From: Syntrophaceae bacterium
GTDB lineage: Bacteria > Desulfobacterota > Syntrophia > Syntrophales > UBA2192
Length of the DNA stretch: 64,000 nucleotides
Direction: 5' to 3'
Assembly: GCA_013177795.1 (NCBI GenBank)
Contig: JABLXY010000002.1
Location: forward strand, 310,001-374,000
Positions within the stretch are counted from its first letter, which is position 1. Each line of letters opens with the position of its first letter. The position numbers and the translations under genes are program-made. The notes below the pieces were generated by a model that worked only from the letters and a program-made list of their open reading frames with translations, did no database searches and was not told the DNA's origin. This document shows, in pieces, positions 17,117 to 26,655 of the stretch.

Positions 17117-20089
17117 ATGGTCAACCGGATCGAAATCGGTTTCAGGAAGAACATCCGCGACGCTTTGGGCGAGAAGGTCAGGCGGCGCATCGTCGAGAAC
17201 CTCCGGCTCGACGTGGAGCAGGTCAGCACCATCGACGTCTTCACCATCGAGGGCGCCCTGACGAAGGCGGAGCTCCGGCAGGCCGCCTCGGGCCCCCTGT
17301 CGGACCCCGTGATCCAGCGGTATGCCGTCAACCGCGGCCTGGCCGAGAGCTTCGACTGGCTCATCGAGGTGGGCTTCCGCCCCGGGGTCACGGACAACGT
17401 GGGCAAGACGGCCACCGAGGCCATCGAGCTGCTCATCGGCAAGCGCACGCCCCTGAAGGTCTACACGTCCCGGCAGTACGTGATCCGGGGCAGGATCAGC
17501 CGGGACGAGGCGGAGCGGATCGCCTCGGGCGTGCTCGCCAACGATCTCATCGAGCGCTACGACATCGTCGAAGGGAAGGGCTGGGACCCGAAAAAGGGCA
17601 TGAAGCCCACCGTGCCCAAGGTGACGGGCGTCGACGACCCCCGCATCGCGGAGATCGACCTCAACGTGCCCGACGCGGAACTGATGGCCATCAGCAGCCG
17701 CGGCACGCTCGCCCTCTCGCTCGAGGAGATGAAGGCCATCCAGGCCTACATGAACGACCCGGCGGTCGTCGCGGCGCGCCGGGAGGTCGGCCTCGGGCCC
17801 AGGATCACGGACATGGAGCTCGAGGCCCTCGCCCAGACCTGGTCCGAGCACTGCAAGCACAAGATCTTCAACAGCTTCATCACCTACGAGGAGGAGGGCG
17901 GCAGGCGCCTCGAGATCGACTCGCTCTTCGCGAGCTGCATCAAGCGCTCGACGCAGGAGATCCGCGAGCGCCTCGGCGCCGACGACTGGTGCCTCTCGGT
18001 CTTCGTGGACAACGCCGGCGTGATCAAGTTCAACGACGACTGGAACCTCGTCTTCAAGGTGGAGACCCACAACTCCCCCTCGGCCCTCGACCCCTACGGC
18101 GGGGCGCTCACGGGCATCGTGGGCGTCAACCGCGACCCCTTCGGCACGGGCAAGGGCGCGCGGCTCATCTTCAACACCGACGTCTTCTGCTTCGCCGACC
18201 CCTTCTACGACAGGCCGCTGCCGAAGCGGATCCTGCACCCGCGGCGCATCTTCGAGGGCGTGCGCGAGGGCGTCGAGCACGGCGGCAACAAGAGCGGCAT
18301 CCCCACGGTCAACGGCTGCATCGTCTTCGACGACCGCTACCTCGGCAAGCCTCTGGTGTACTGCGGCACGGCGGGGCTCATGCCCGCCGAGATCCTCGGC
18401 GAGCCGAGCCACGTCAAGTCGATCCGGCCGGGGGACCTCGTCGTCATGACCGGGGGCCGCATCGGCAAGGACGGCATCCACGGGGCCACGTTCTCCTCGG
18501 AGGAGCTCCACGAGGACTCGCCCGTCTCGGCCGTCCAGATCGGGGACCCCATCACGCAGAAGAAGATGACGGACTTTCTGCTCCTGGCCAGGGACCGCGG
18601 CCTGTACCGGGCCATCACCGACAACGGCGCAGGCGGCCTCTCGTCCTCCGTGGGCGAGATGGCGCGGATGTCGGGCGGCGTGGAGATGGACCTGATCCAT
18701 GCCCCCCTCAAGTACGCGGGCCTCGCCCCCTGGGAGATCCTGCTCTCCGAGGCGCAGGAGCGGATGAGCCTGGCCGTCCAGCCCGAGAACATCGACGAGT
18801 TCATGGCGCTGGCCCGCAAGATGGAGGTGGAGGCCACCATCCTGGGCACGTTCACCGACACGGGCAAGTTCCACGTCCGGTACGGCGGCAAGACGGCGGC
18901 CTTCCTCGACATGGAATTCCTCCACGAAGGGGTCCCCCAGATGCGGCTTGCCGCGAAGTGGGTCCCCCCGCGGCACCCCGAGCCCGACATCCCCGAGCCC
19001 GCCGACTACGGCCGGGCCCTCCGGGCGATGCTTGCGCGCCTCAACATCTGCAGCAAGGAGTACGTCGTGCGCCAGTACGACCACGAGGTCCAGGGCGGCA
19101 GCGTCATCAAGCCGCTCGTGGGCATCGCCAACGACGGGCCCAGCGACGCCGCCGTCATCCGCCCGGTGCTCGAGTCCACCGAAGGGGTCGTCGTCGCCAA
19201 CGGCATCTGCCCGCGCTACAGCGACATCGACGCCTACCACATGGCGGCCTGCGCCATCGACGAGGCCGTGCGCAACGCCGTCGCCGTGGGCGGCTCGCTG
19301 GAGAGGCTCGCGGGCCTGGACAACTTCTGCTGGTGCGACCCCGTCCAGTCGGAGAAAACGCCCGACGGCCACTACAAGCTCGCCCAGCTCGTGCGGGCCA
19401 ACCTCGCCCTCTACGAGCTCACCCGCATCTACGGCGTGCCCTGCATCTCGGGCAAGGACAGCATGAAGAACGACTACCAGATCGGCGACACCAAGATCTC
19501 CATCCCGCCCACGCTGCTCTTCTCGGTCATCGGCCGCATCGAGGACGTGCGCAGGGCCGTGACGATGGACGCCAAGCGCGCGGGGGACCTGGTCTACGTG
19601 CTCGGCGAGACGAAACGGGAGCTCGGGGGATCCGAGTGGTATGCCCTGCACGGCTTCGTGGGCAACGACGTGCCGAAGGTCGACGGCGCGCGCGCCCTGG
19701 CGCTCTACCGGGCCCTGGCGAGGGCCATCCGCGAGGGGCTCGTGGCCTCCTGCCACGACTGCTCCGACGGGGGCCTCGGGGTGGCCCTGGCCGAGACGGC
19801 CTTCTCCGGGGGGTTCGGCATGGACGTCGACCTGGCGGCGGTGCCCGCAAGCGGGATCGCCCGCGACGACGAGATGCTCTTCTCCGAGTCGCAGAGCCGC
19901 TTTGTCGTCACCGTCCGGCCCGAGAAGAAGGCGGCCTTCGAGGAGGCGATGGCGGGCAGCGCGCTGGCCTGCGTCGGCGCCGTGACGGCCGGGGGCCTCT
20001 TCCGGGTGAAGGGCCTGAGGGGCGGCGTGATCCTCGAGGAGAAAATCGAAGATCTGAAGGAAGCATGGCAGAGGACGCTTCGCTTTTAG
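17117..20089 (+). CDS. purL: Phosphoribosylformylglycinamidine synthase, PurS-PurL fusion
   Basis: A 990-residue enzyme for the fourth step of purine synthesis, making FGAM from FGAR, ATP and glutamine-derived ammonia. The first about 175 residues resemble two successive PurS-like modules (around IEIGFRKNIRDALGEKVRRR and LIEVGFRPGVTDNVGKTATE). The rest is PurL, with ETHNSPSALDPYGGALTG, SGIPTVNG, a duplicated synthetase core and SGKDSMKN. The glutaminase is encoded separately by purQ downstream. The start follows AGGAAGAGAGG; longer frames run into the regulator gene. It lies 20 bp after the regulator, so may be co-transcribed. Confidence 0.93.
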   Translation: MVNRIEIGFRKNIRDALGEKVRRRIVENLRLDVEQVSTIDVFTIEGALTKAELRQAASGPLSDPVIQRYAVNRGLAESFDWLIEVGFRPGVTDNVGKTATEAIELLIGKRTPLKVYTSRQYVIRGRISRDEAERIASGVLANDLIERYDIVEGKGWDPKKGMKPTVPKVTGVDDPRIAEIDLNVPDAELMAISSRGTLALSLEEMKAIQAYMNDPAVVAARREVGLGPRITDMELEALAQTWSEHCKHKIFNSFITYEEEGGRRLEIDSLFASCIKRSTQEIRERLGADDWCLSVFVDNAGVIKFNDDWNLVFKVETHNSPSALDPYGGALTGIVGVNRDPFGTGKGARLIFNTDVFCFADPFYDRPLPKRILHPRRIFEGVREGVEHGGNKSGIPTVNGCIVFDDRYLGKPLVYCGTAGLMPAEILGEPSHVKSIRPGDLVVMTGGRIGKDGIHGATFSSEELHEDSPVSAVQIGDPITQKKMTDFLLLARDRGLYRAITDNGAGGLSSSVGEMARMSGGVEMDLIHAPLKYAGLAPWEILLSEAQERMSLAVQPENIDEFMALARKMEVEATILGTFTDTGKFHVRYGGKTAAFLDMEFLHEGVPQMRLAAKWVPPRHPEPDIPEPADYGRALRAMLARLNICSKEYVVRQYDHEVQGGSVIKPLVGIANDGPSDAAVIRPVLESTEGVVVANGICPRYSDIDAYHMAACAIDEAVRNAVAVGGSLERLAGLDNFCWCDPVQSEKTPDGHYKLAQLVRANLALYELTRIYGVPCISGKDSMKNDYQIGDTKISIPPTLLFSVIGRIEDVRRAVTMDAKRAGDLVYVLGETKRELGGSEWYALHGFVGNDVPKVDGARALALYRALARAIREGLVASCHDCSDGGLGVALAETAFSGGFGMDVDLAAVPASGIARDDEMLFSESQSRFVVTVRPEKKAAFEEAMAGSALACVGAVTAGGLFRVKGLRGGVILEEKIEDLKEAWQRTLRF

Positions 20090-20120
20090 CGATTTCGATG
20101 GAAAGCGTTCCTCGCCCGAT

Positions 20121-20241
20121 ACAGCGTTTTCGACCGTACTGCATCTCGCTGCGCTGCAGACGCAAAAACTCGCCCTTCGGGCTCAAACAGTTTGCGCTGC
20201 GGCCGCTCCGCTTCGATGCGTGCGGTGCCCGAAAAAGCCGT
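20121..20241. repeat. Family F: long imperfect palindrome between purL and purQ
   Basis: About 120 bp fold back on themselves. The outer arms (from ACAGCGTTTTCG at 20121 and from CGAAAAAGCCGT ending at 20241) match imperfectly. An inner hairpin (20161-20195) pairs CGCAAA...CGCCC with GGGC...TTTGCG around a TTC loop. No coding sequence is evident. The composition differs from the 7/8-nt families. Confidence 0.6.
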
Positions 20242-20294
20242 AACCCGGGCTTCGGAACCTTTCCCTCTCAACTGCAAAGCAGGGAAGGAAGAGA

Positions 20295-21155
20295 ATGCCG
20301 AGAATCGTAAAATCGATTGTGTTGACGGGCAACGGGACGAACTGCGAGCGGGAGATGGCCCACGCCTGCCGGCTTGCGGGGTCGGACGAGGTGGACATCG
20401 TCTACATCCATGAGATCCTGAGCGGCGAGAAGCGCCTCGACGATTACCACTTCCTGAACCTGCCCGGCGGGTTCCTCGACGGCGACGACCTGGGCTCGGC
20501 CAAGGCGGCCGCCAACCGGATCATCCACGCGAGGGTGAAGGGCAGCGGTGAGCCCCTGCGCGAGCAGTTCCTGCGCTTCATCGCCGAGGGCAAGCTCATC
20601 CTCGGCGTGTGCAACGGCTTCCAGCTTATGGTGAAGCTCGGCATCCTGCCCGCATTCGACGACGAATTCTTCAGGCAGACCGTGACGCTTTCCTTCAACG
20701 ACTCGGGCCGCTTCGAGGACCGCTGGGTGTGGCTTGCGGTCAACGGGAAGTCGCCCTGCGTCTTCACGCGGGGGCTCAAGAGGGTCTACCTCCCCGTGCG
20801 CCACGGCGAGGGGAAGTTCATGGCCAAAAGCGCCGCGGTCCTCAGGCGCCTGCACCGGCAGCAGCAGGTGGTCGTGCGCTACTGCACGCAGGACAGCGAC
20901 AAACCCACCATGGAATACCCCGCCAACCCCAACGGGGCCGTCGACGCGATCGCCGGGATCTGCAACGAGACGGGGCGCCTCTTCGGCCTGATGCCACACC
21001 CCGAGGCCTACACCCACTTCACGAACCACCCCCGCTGGACGCGGGAGGAGCTCCCCGAGGAGGGGATGGGGCTGGCTTTTTTCAAGAACGCGGTGCAGTT
21101 CATCCGCAGCGACGAGTTCGAGCAGAGGCCCGTGCGGCTCGCAGAGGCTGGGTAG
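20295..21155 (+). CDS. purQ: FGAM synthase glutaminase subunit PurQ
   Basis: A 286-residue class I glutamine amidotransferase supplying ammonia to PurL. The nucleophile is Cys106 in LGVCNGFQ, and His/Glu are in LMPHPEAY. It is about 50 residues longer than B. subtilis PurQ, mostly in the middle and C-terminus. A strong GGAAGGAAGAG site precedes the ATG. It follows purSL, separated by the family F palindrome, fitting the PurS/PurL/PurQ complex. Confidence 0.92.
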   Translation: MPRIVKSIVLTGNGTNCEREMAHACRLAGSDEVDIVYIHEILSGEKRLDDYHFLNLPGGFLDGDDLGSAKAAANRIIHARVKGSGEPLREQFLRFIAEGKLILGVCNGFQLMVKLGILPAFDDEFFRQTVTLSFNDSGRFEDRWVWLAVNGKSPCVFTRGLKRVYLPVRHGEGKFMAKSAAVLRRLHRQQQVVVRYCTQDSDKPTMEYPANPNGAVDAIAGICNETGRLFGLMPHPEAYTHFTNHPRWTREELPEEGMGLAFFKNAVQFIRSDEFEQRPVRLAEAG

Positions 21156-21156
21156 A

Positions 21157-21191
21157 AGGCGCAAGCGGCAGGCATCAGGCGCCAAGGCAGG
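21157..21191. repeat. Single arm of repeat family C (7-nt units)
   Basis: Starting two bases after the purQ stop codon, the sequence reads AGGCGCA, AGCGGC, AGGCATC, AGGCGCC, AAGGCAGG. No second arm is obvious, so this may be a decayed copy. Confidence 0.5.
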
Positions 21192-21237
21192 ACCATCCCC
21201 TTCCATCGCACAGGTGCAGCGGGGGACCCGGAAAGAC

Positions 21238-21276
21238 AACACCCCCTTTCACGGAGGGGGCAGGGGGGATTTGACG
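21238..21276. repeat. Family D G/C-tract hairpin
   Basis: CCCCCT and GAGGGGG form a stem around TTTCACG, followed by GGCAGGGGGGATTT. Related AATCCCCC/GGGGGATT elements occur at 51906, 59225 and 62138. It lies in the purQ-MDR gap and may terminate transcription. Confidence 0.5.
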
Positions 21277-21338
21277 GTACGGACGGAATGGACGGCACTG
21301 ACCGGGGAGACCCGAACCCGACGAAGGAGGGGGGCAAG

Positions 21339-22340
21339 ATGTCCGACACGTTCAAGGCATTGGTGCTGCGGAAGGAGGGCGACAGGGTCCGGCACGCCGT
21401 CGAGGAGTTGACGGTCGGCGATCTTCCCGAGGGCGACGTTCTCGTGGCCGTCGAGTATTCCTCGCTGAACTACAAGGACGCCATGGCCGTCACCGGCACG
21501 GGGACGATCGTCCGCACGTACCCGATGGTGCCGGGCATCGACCTGGCGGGCACCGTCCTGGAGTCGAAGTCCCCGTTCTACAGGGAGGGCGACAAGGTCG
21601 TCCTCACGGGCTGGAGCGTGGGTGAGCGCTTCTGGGGCGGCTATACCCAGAGGGCCCGCGTCAATTCCAACTGGCTCGTCCCGCTGCCGGAAGGCCTGAG
21701 CACGCTCCACGCCATGGCCATCGGCACGGCCGGTTTCACGGCCATGCTGTGCATCATGACGCTCGAGGAGGCGGGGGTCAAGCCCGGCGGCGGAACGGTC
21801 CTCGTGACCGGCGCGGCCGGCGGTGTGGGCAGCGTGGCCGTGGCGGTCCTGGCGAATCTGGGCTACCGGGTCGCCGTCCTGACGGCGCCCGGCCAGGAGG
21901 ACACGCACGAATACCTGCAGGACCTCGGCGCCACGGACTTCGTCGCCGGGCCGGAGTGGTCCGAGATGCCCCGGCCGCTGGAGAGCCAGCGATGGGCCGG
22001 TGCGATCGACACGGTGGGCGGCAGGGTCCTCGCCCGGGTGCTGGCCGAGATGAACTACGGCGGCTGCGTGGCGAACTGCGGGCTTGCCGGCAGCTCCGAT
22101 CTGCCCACGACGGTGATGCCCTTCATCCTGCGGGCCGTGAGCCTTCGCGGCGTCGACTCCGTGATGTGCCCGATCCCGCGGCGCAAGGCGGCCTGGTCCA
22201 GGCTGGTGCGTGACCTGCCGGCAGGGGCGCTCGAGAAGATCACCCCCGGCATCATCCCCCTTGCCGACGTCCCCCGGTACGCCGCCGATCTCCTGGCCGG
22301 GAAGGTCCGCGGGCGTCTCGTTGTCGGCGTGAGGGCGTGA
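21339..22340 (+). CDS. MDR-family NADPH oxidoreductase (YhdH/AcuI-like)
   Basis: A 333-residue zinc-independent medium-chain reductase. It has the catalytic-domain phrase SSLNYKDAMAVTG, PGIDLAGTV, and a Rossmann fold VTGAAGGVGSVAVAVL (residues about 150-165), ending in KVRGRLVVGV. YhdH/AcuI relatives reduce acryloyl-CoA or quinones with NADPH; close similarity to that branch is judged from LNYKDA and RGVDSV. AAGGAGG precedes the ATG, and 17 upstream in-frame residues fall in the leader. The substrate is not shown by the sequence. Confidence 0.85.
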   Translation: MSDTFKALVLRKEGDRVRHAVEELTVGDLPEGDVLVAVEYSSLNYKDAMAVTGTGTIVRTYPMVPGIDLAGTVLESKSPFYREGDKVVLTGWSVGERFWGGYTQRARVNSNWLVPLPEGLSTLHAMAIGTAGFTAMLCIMTLEEAGVKPGGGTVLVTGAAGGVGSVAVAVLANLGYRVAVLTAPGQEDTHEYLQDLGATDFVAGPEWSEMPRPLESQRWAGAIDTVGGRVLARVLAEMNYGGCVANCGLAGSSDLPTTVMPFILRAVSLRGVDSVMCPIPRRKAAWSRLVRDLPAGALEKITPGIIPLADVPRYAADLLAGKVRGRLVVGVRA

Positions 22341-22352
22341 ACCCCTCGAGCC

Positions 22353-22760
22353 CTATTGGCATCGGAACTGGGTCGTGAAGTGGTCGGGGTAGAGCAGGTC
22401 CGATTCCACGACGGGCTTCCTCTTCCCGCACAGCCTGGCCATCAGGTCCTTTGCGGCGAGGCGGGTCTTCTTGTAGTCCTGCACGAGGGGTTTCATGCCC
22501 GAGGCCCTGCCCTTGGCCGTGATCCCCGTCATGTGGTAGCGGTCGATGCCCTCCACGTCCCTGAAAGAGACATGTTCGATCCGCGCCGACGCGAAGGTGC
22601 CCCCGACCTCTTCGGTCACGATCTCGAGCTTCGGCAGGGCGGCATAGTCGTCGTAGGTCATGGTCTTCTGAAGGTCCTGCCCGACGGCGGGCGTCGCGGC
22701 CGCAAATGCGCTAAGGGCCAGCCCAGCCGCGCAGAGCAGCCATCCGTCTCGAATCCTCAT
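22353..22760 (-). CDS. Hypothetical secreted protein
   Basis: A 135-residue protein with a clear N-terminal signal peptide (basic start, LLCAAGLALSAFAAATPAVG, cleavage near residue 28). The mature part has no recognised domain; it is charged, with two cysteines near the end (LCGKRK and FRCQ) that may form a disulfide. AGGAGG precedes the ATG. It converges with the MDR gene (12-bp gap) and follows another unknown on the same strand. The protein was not recognised. Confidence 0.75.
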   Translation of the reverse strand: MRIRDGWLLCAAGLALSAFAAATPAVGQDLQKTMTYDDYAALPKLEIVTEEVGGTFASARIEHVSFRDVEGIDRYHMTGITAKGRASGMKPLVQDYKKTRLAAKDLMARLCGKRKPVVESDLLYPDHFTTQFRCQ

Positions 22761-22836
22761 CTCCGTTCCCTCCTGTCTTTTTTGCCCGCATACCCGGCTC
22801 GCGGGCGTGTCCGCGCGCCCCGGGGTGGACATCGGT

Positions 22837-23130
22837 TCACGGCAATTCCGCGACGAACCGTTTCACCGCCGCCGCCCACCCGATCGTGGTGATCCGCAGG
22901 AGCGTCCCGTTCCCTGCCGGGTGGAAGGTCGCCGACACGTGGCCTCCTGCGCCCCGGAAGGTCAACGACCCGGAGCCCTCCTCCGTCAGCTCCAGCCCCG
23001 GGCCTCCCCTCCCGAAAACGTCCTTGAGGCGATCCCCCAGCGTCGGCGGCGACAAGCGGGTCCGGACCTCCATGGAAAGGACCTGGATCTTGTCGACGAT
23101 CCCGTTGAATGCGCAGGGGGGAGCCTTCAT
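22837..23130 (-). CDS. Hypothetical protein
   Basis: A 97-residue protein without signal peptide or membrane segment. The alternating pattern (SGSLTFRGAGGHVSATFHPAG, GTLLRITTIGW, then a C-terminal helix AAAVKRFVAEL) resembles the end of a START/SRPBCC-like fold, but it is too short for a firm assignment. GGAG lies about 8 bases before the ATG. It is divergent from the lipoprotein operon and probably co-transcribed with the secreted protein that follows. Confidence 0.65.
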   Translation of the reverse strand: MKAPPCAFNGIVDKIQVLSMEVRTRLSPPTLGDRLKDVFGRGGPGLELTEEGSGSLTFRGAGGHVSATFHPAGNGTLLRITTIGWAAAVKRFVAELP

Positions 23131-23213
23131 GAAATCTCCGGGTAAATTTTCTCATACTTTATACGTAGCGGGCCCGGCGGTCCACAGGGAATTGCGACCG
23201 TCCGCAAAAGGCC

Positions 23214-23241
23214 TTGACAAAAAAGGGCACCGGATCAAAAT
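23214..23241 (+). promoter_or_regulatory. Promoter of the lipoprotein operon
   Basis: A perfect TTGACA (23214-23219) is followed after 16 nt by CAAAAT (23236-23241). The first lipoprotein start is 45 bp downstream. A 12-bp direct repeat, GTCCGCAAAAGG, flanks the promoter (23200-23211 and 23265-23276). Confidence 0.6.
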
Positions 23242-23285
23242 AGCGGCAAAGAACGGAATGACCGGTCCGCAAAAGGGGAGGAACC

Positions 23286-23720
23286 ATGCGACACTGGAAA
23301 CCGGCCGCGCTGATCTTGCTGTCGATTGCCCTGTCGGCGGGCTGCGCCTCCATGCACGCGGCGGATGTGCAGAAGGCCCGCGAGGGCGACAAGCTCACCG
23401 TCGGGACGGTGCAGCGCGAAATCCGCGTGGGCATGTCGGGCGCCCAGGTGGTGGAAGCCCTCGGCTCCCCCAATGTCGTCACCACGGACGAGAAGGGCAG
23501 GGAAGTCTGGGTCTACGACCGCATCTCGACGGAGAACGTCTACTCGTCGAGCACGGCCCTGATCCTCGGCATCCTCACCGGCGGCTCCGGCGGCGGAGGC
23601 GGCCTGGCCGGGACGGGCTCCGGCGCCAGCTCCTCGACGCAGAAGTCGCTCACGGTGATCATCAAGTTCGACGAGCAGAAGAAAGTCCGGGACTTCGCCT
23701 ACCGCTCATCGACATTCTGA
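23286..23720 (+). CDS. Putative lipoprotein, SmpA/BamE-like fold
   Basis: A 144-residue protein with a lipobox at ALSAGC (Cys20). Residues about 45-80 (IRVGMSGAQVVEALGSPNVV then EVWVYD) match the pattern of SmpA/OmlA (BamE-like) domains found in many small envelope lipoproteins. A Gly/Ser-rich stretch (residues about 97-118) precedes a final beta segment. AGGGGAGG precedes the ATG. It is the first of three adjacent lipoprotein genes; its partner is unknown. Confidence 0.8.
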   Translation: MRHWKPAALILLSIALSAGCASMHAADVQKAREGDKLTVGTVQREIRVGMSGAQVVEALGSPNVVTTDEKGREVWVYDRISTENVYSSSTALILGILTGGSGGGGGLAGTGSGASSSTQKSLTVIIKFDEQKKVRDFAYRSSTF

Positions 23721-23725
23721 CGGTT

Positions 23726-24262
23726 ATGGGCTCGTCTCTCCGCATCGGCCGCGTCCTGCTGGCGGGCGTGCTTCTGCTGACGGGTTGCGCCGCCGTCACG
23801 CTCGAAAAGGACCTGAGCCTGACGCCGGAGCTGTTCGCCCGGCGGCAGGCGCAGACGCGACGCTTCGACACGGCGGACGAGCAGAGGATTCTCCGGGCCT
23901 GCGCGGCGCTGCTGCAGGACACGGGGTTCACCATCGACGAGTCCGAGGCGAGGCTCGGCGTCCTGACGGCGTCGAAGGAGCGCGACGCGACGGATGCGGT
24001 ACAGGTGGCGGCGCGGCTGGCCCTGGCCATGGTCGGGATCTCCCTGCCGCCCGACAAGGATCAGGTCATGCGGGCCTTCGTGACAACCCGCCCCGCCGGG
24101 CCGGAGGGACGGCAGACCGCCGTCCGGGTCGTGTTCGAGCGGTTCGTCTTCGACACGGACGGCCGCCTCACGAAGATCGAGGCGCTCGACGACCCGATGA
24201 TCTACCGGAGCTTCTTCGAGAAGCTTGCCAAGGCATTGTTCCTGGAGGCCCATGATTTCTGA
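23726..24262 (+). CDS. Putative lipoprotein, paralogue of the next gene
   Basis: A 178-residue protein with a lipobox at LLTGC (Cys21). The body has TRRFDTADEQRILRACAALL, GFTIDESEARLGVLTASKE and, at the end, SFFEKLAKALFLEAH. The same three blocks recur in the following gene, so the two are tandem paralogues. Start is 5 bp after the previous stop without a clear ribosome-binding site, suggesting coupled translation. No function is recognised. Confidence 0.78.
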   Translation: MGSSLRIGRVLLAGVLLLTGCAAVTLEKDLSLTPELFARRQAQTRRFDTADEQRILRACAALLQDTGFTIDESEARLGVLTASKERDATDAVQVAARLALAMVGISLPPDKDQVMRAFVTTRPAGPEGRQTAVRVVFERFVFDTDGRLTKIEALDDPMIYRSFFEKLAKALFLEAHDF

Positions 24263-24704
24263 CAGACCCTGCCGATGCCTTCTGGCTCTCCTGGTCCCGC
24301 TGCTCCTGGCGGGGTGCATGTCGACCCACGACCGGCTGCTCGACATGGACACCAGCCAGGTCCAGCTGCGCAGCATCCAGTCGCGGGCCTTCGACACGAC
24401 GGACAAGGAAAGGACGATGCGGGCCGTCATCGCGACCCTGCAGGACCTGGGGTTCATGCTCGACCGGGCGGACTACACGCTCGGGGTCGTCACGGCCAGC
24501 AAGGGCCGGGCGGACATCTACCAGCTGCAGGCGCCCGCCACGCTCCGGATCACCGTGACGGTCCGCCCCCGCGGGGAGAGACAGCTGCTGGTGCGGGCCA
24601 GCGCGGAGTACCAGCGCAGTCCCGTTACGGATCCGAAGCCCTACCAGAACTTCTTCAACTCGCTGGAGAAGGCGATGTTCCTCGAGGCGCACCAGGTGGA
24701 TTGA
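24252..24704 (+). CDS. Putative lipoprotein, paralogue of the previous gene
   Basis: A 150-residue protein with a lipobox at LLAGC (Cys22). It shares RAFDTTDKERTMRAVIATLQ, LGVVTASK and NFFNSLEKAMFLEAH with its upstream neighbour but is shorter, lacking the Val/Ala-rich middle insert. The ATG overlaps the upstream stop by 11 bp, and GGAGG lies just before it. An earlier in-frame ATG at 24225 is less likely because the signal peptide begins at 24252. Function unknown. Confidence 0.78.
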   Translation: MISDRPCRCLLALLVPLLLAGCMSTHDRLLDMDTSQVQLRSIQSRAFDTTDKERTMRAVIATLQDLGFMLDRADYTLGVVTASKGRADIYQLQAPATLRITVTVRPRGERQLLVRASAEYQRSPVTDPKPYQNFFNSLEKAMFLEAHQVD

Positions 24705-24715
24705 GTGCAATGGAG

Positions 24716-24804
24716 AAGTTGTAACGCTGTGAAGATGAGAAGCTTGGAGGATCTGACGGTCATTGCTTATCTCCAGCTTTCTTAACTTCCGGTCTTCCTG
24801 ACTT
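24716..24804. repeat. Family A inverted repeat, degraded copy
   Basis: The left arm carries AAGTTGTA, ACGCTGTG, AAGATGAG, AAGCTTGG from 24716; the right arm (24771-24804), read in reverse complement, has AAGTCAGG, AAGACCGG, AAGTTAAG and AAAGCTGG. It starts 12 bp after the lipoprotein stop codon and precedes a separate terminator. Confidence 0.65.
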
Positions 24805-24833
24805 CCGTCGTTTCCAAGCCGGTCAGCACAGAC

Positions 24834-24870
24834 AAAGAGGGCAGGGCCGCTTTCCGGCCCCGCCCTCTTT
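24834..24870. terminator. Bidirectional rho-independent terminator
   Basis: Fifteen-base arms (24834-24848 and 24856-24870), AAAGAGGGC...GGCC and its complement, pair with one mismatch around a 7-nt loop, with A and T runs at the two ends. It sits between the convergent lipoprotein operon and pyrG. Confidence 0.85.
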
Positions 24871-24895
24871 TGTTGCCTTCCCTGTACCTGATACT

Positions 24896-26569
<1,674 letters not shown>

Positions 26570-26592
26570 CTATCTGTATGTCCTGCACACAC

Positions 26593-26650
26593 GGAGTGAT
26601 GGAATGATGGGGATCAAGAAAACCCCATGCTCCATTCCTCCATTATTCCC
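26593..26650. repeat. Family B inverted repeat (8-nt GGAATGAT units)
   Basis: The left arm reads GGAGTGAT, GGAATGAT, GGGG (26593-26612). The right arm (26623-26650), in reverse complement, reads GGAATAAT, GGAGGAAT, GGAGCATG, GGG. It lies in the guaA-pyrG gap, six bases from the guaA stop codon. Confidence 0.7.
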
Positions 26651-26655
26651 GGTCA

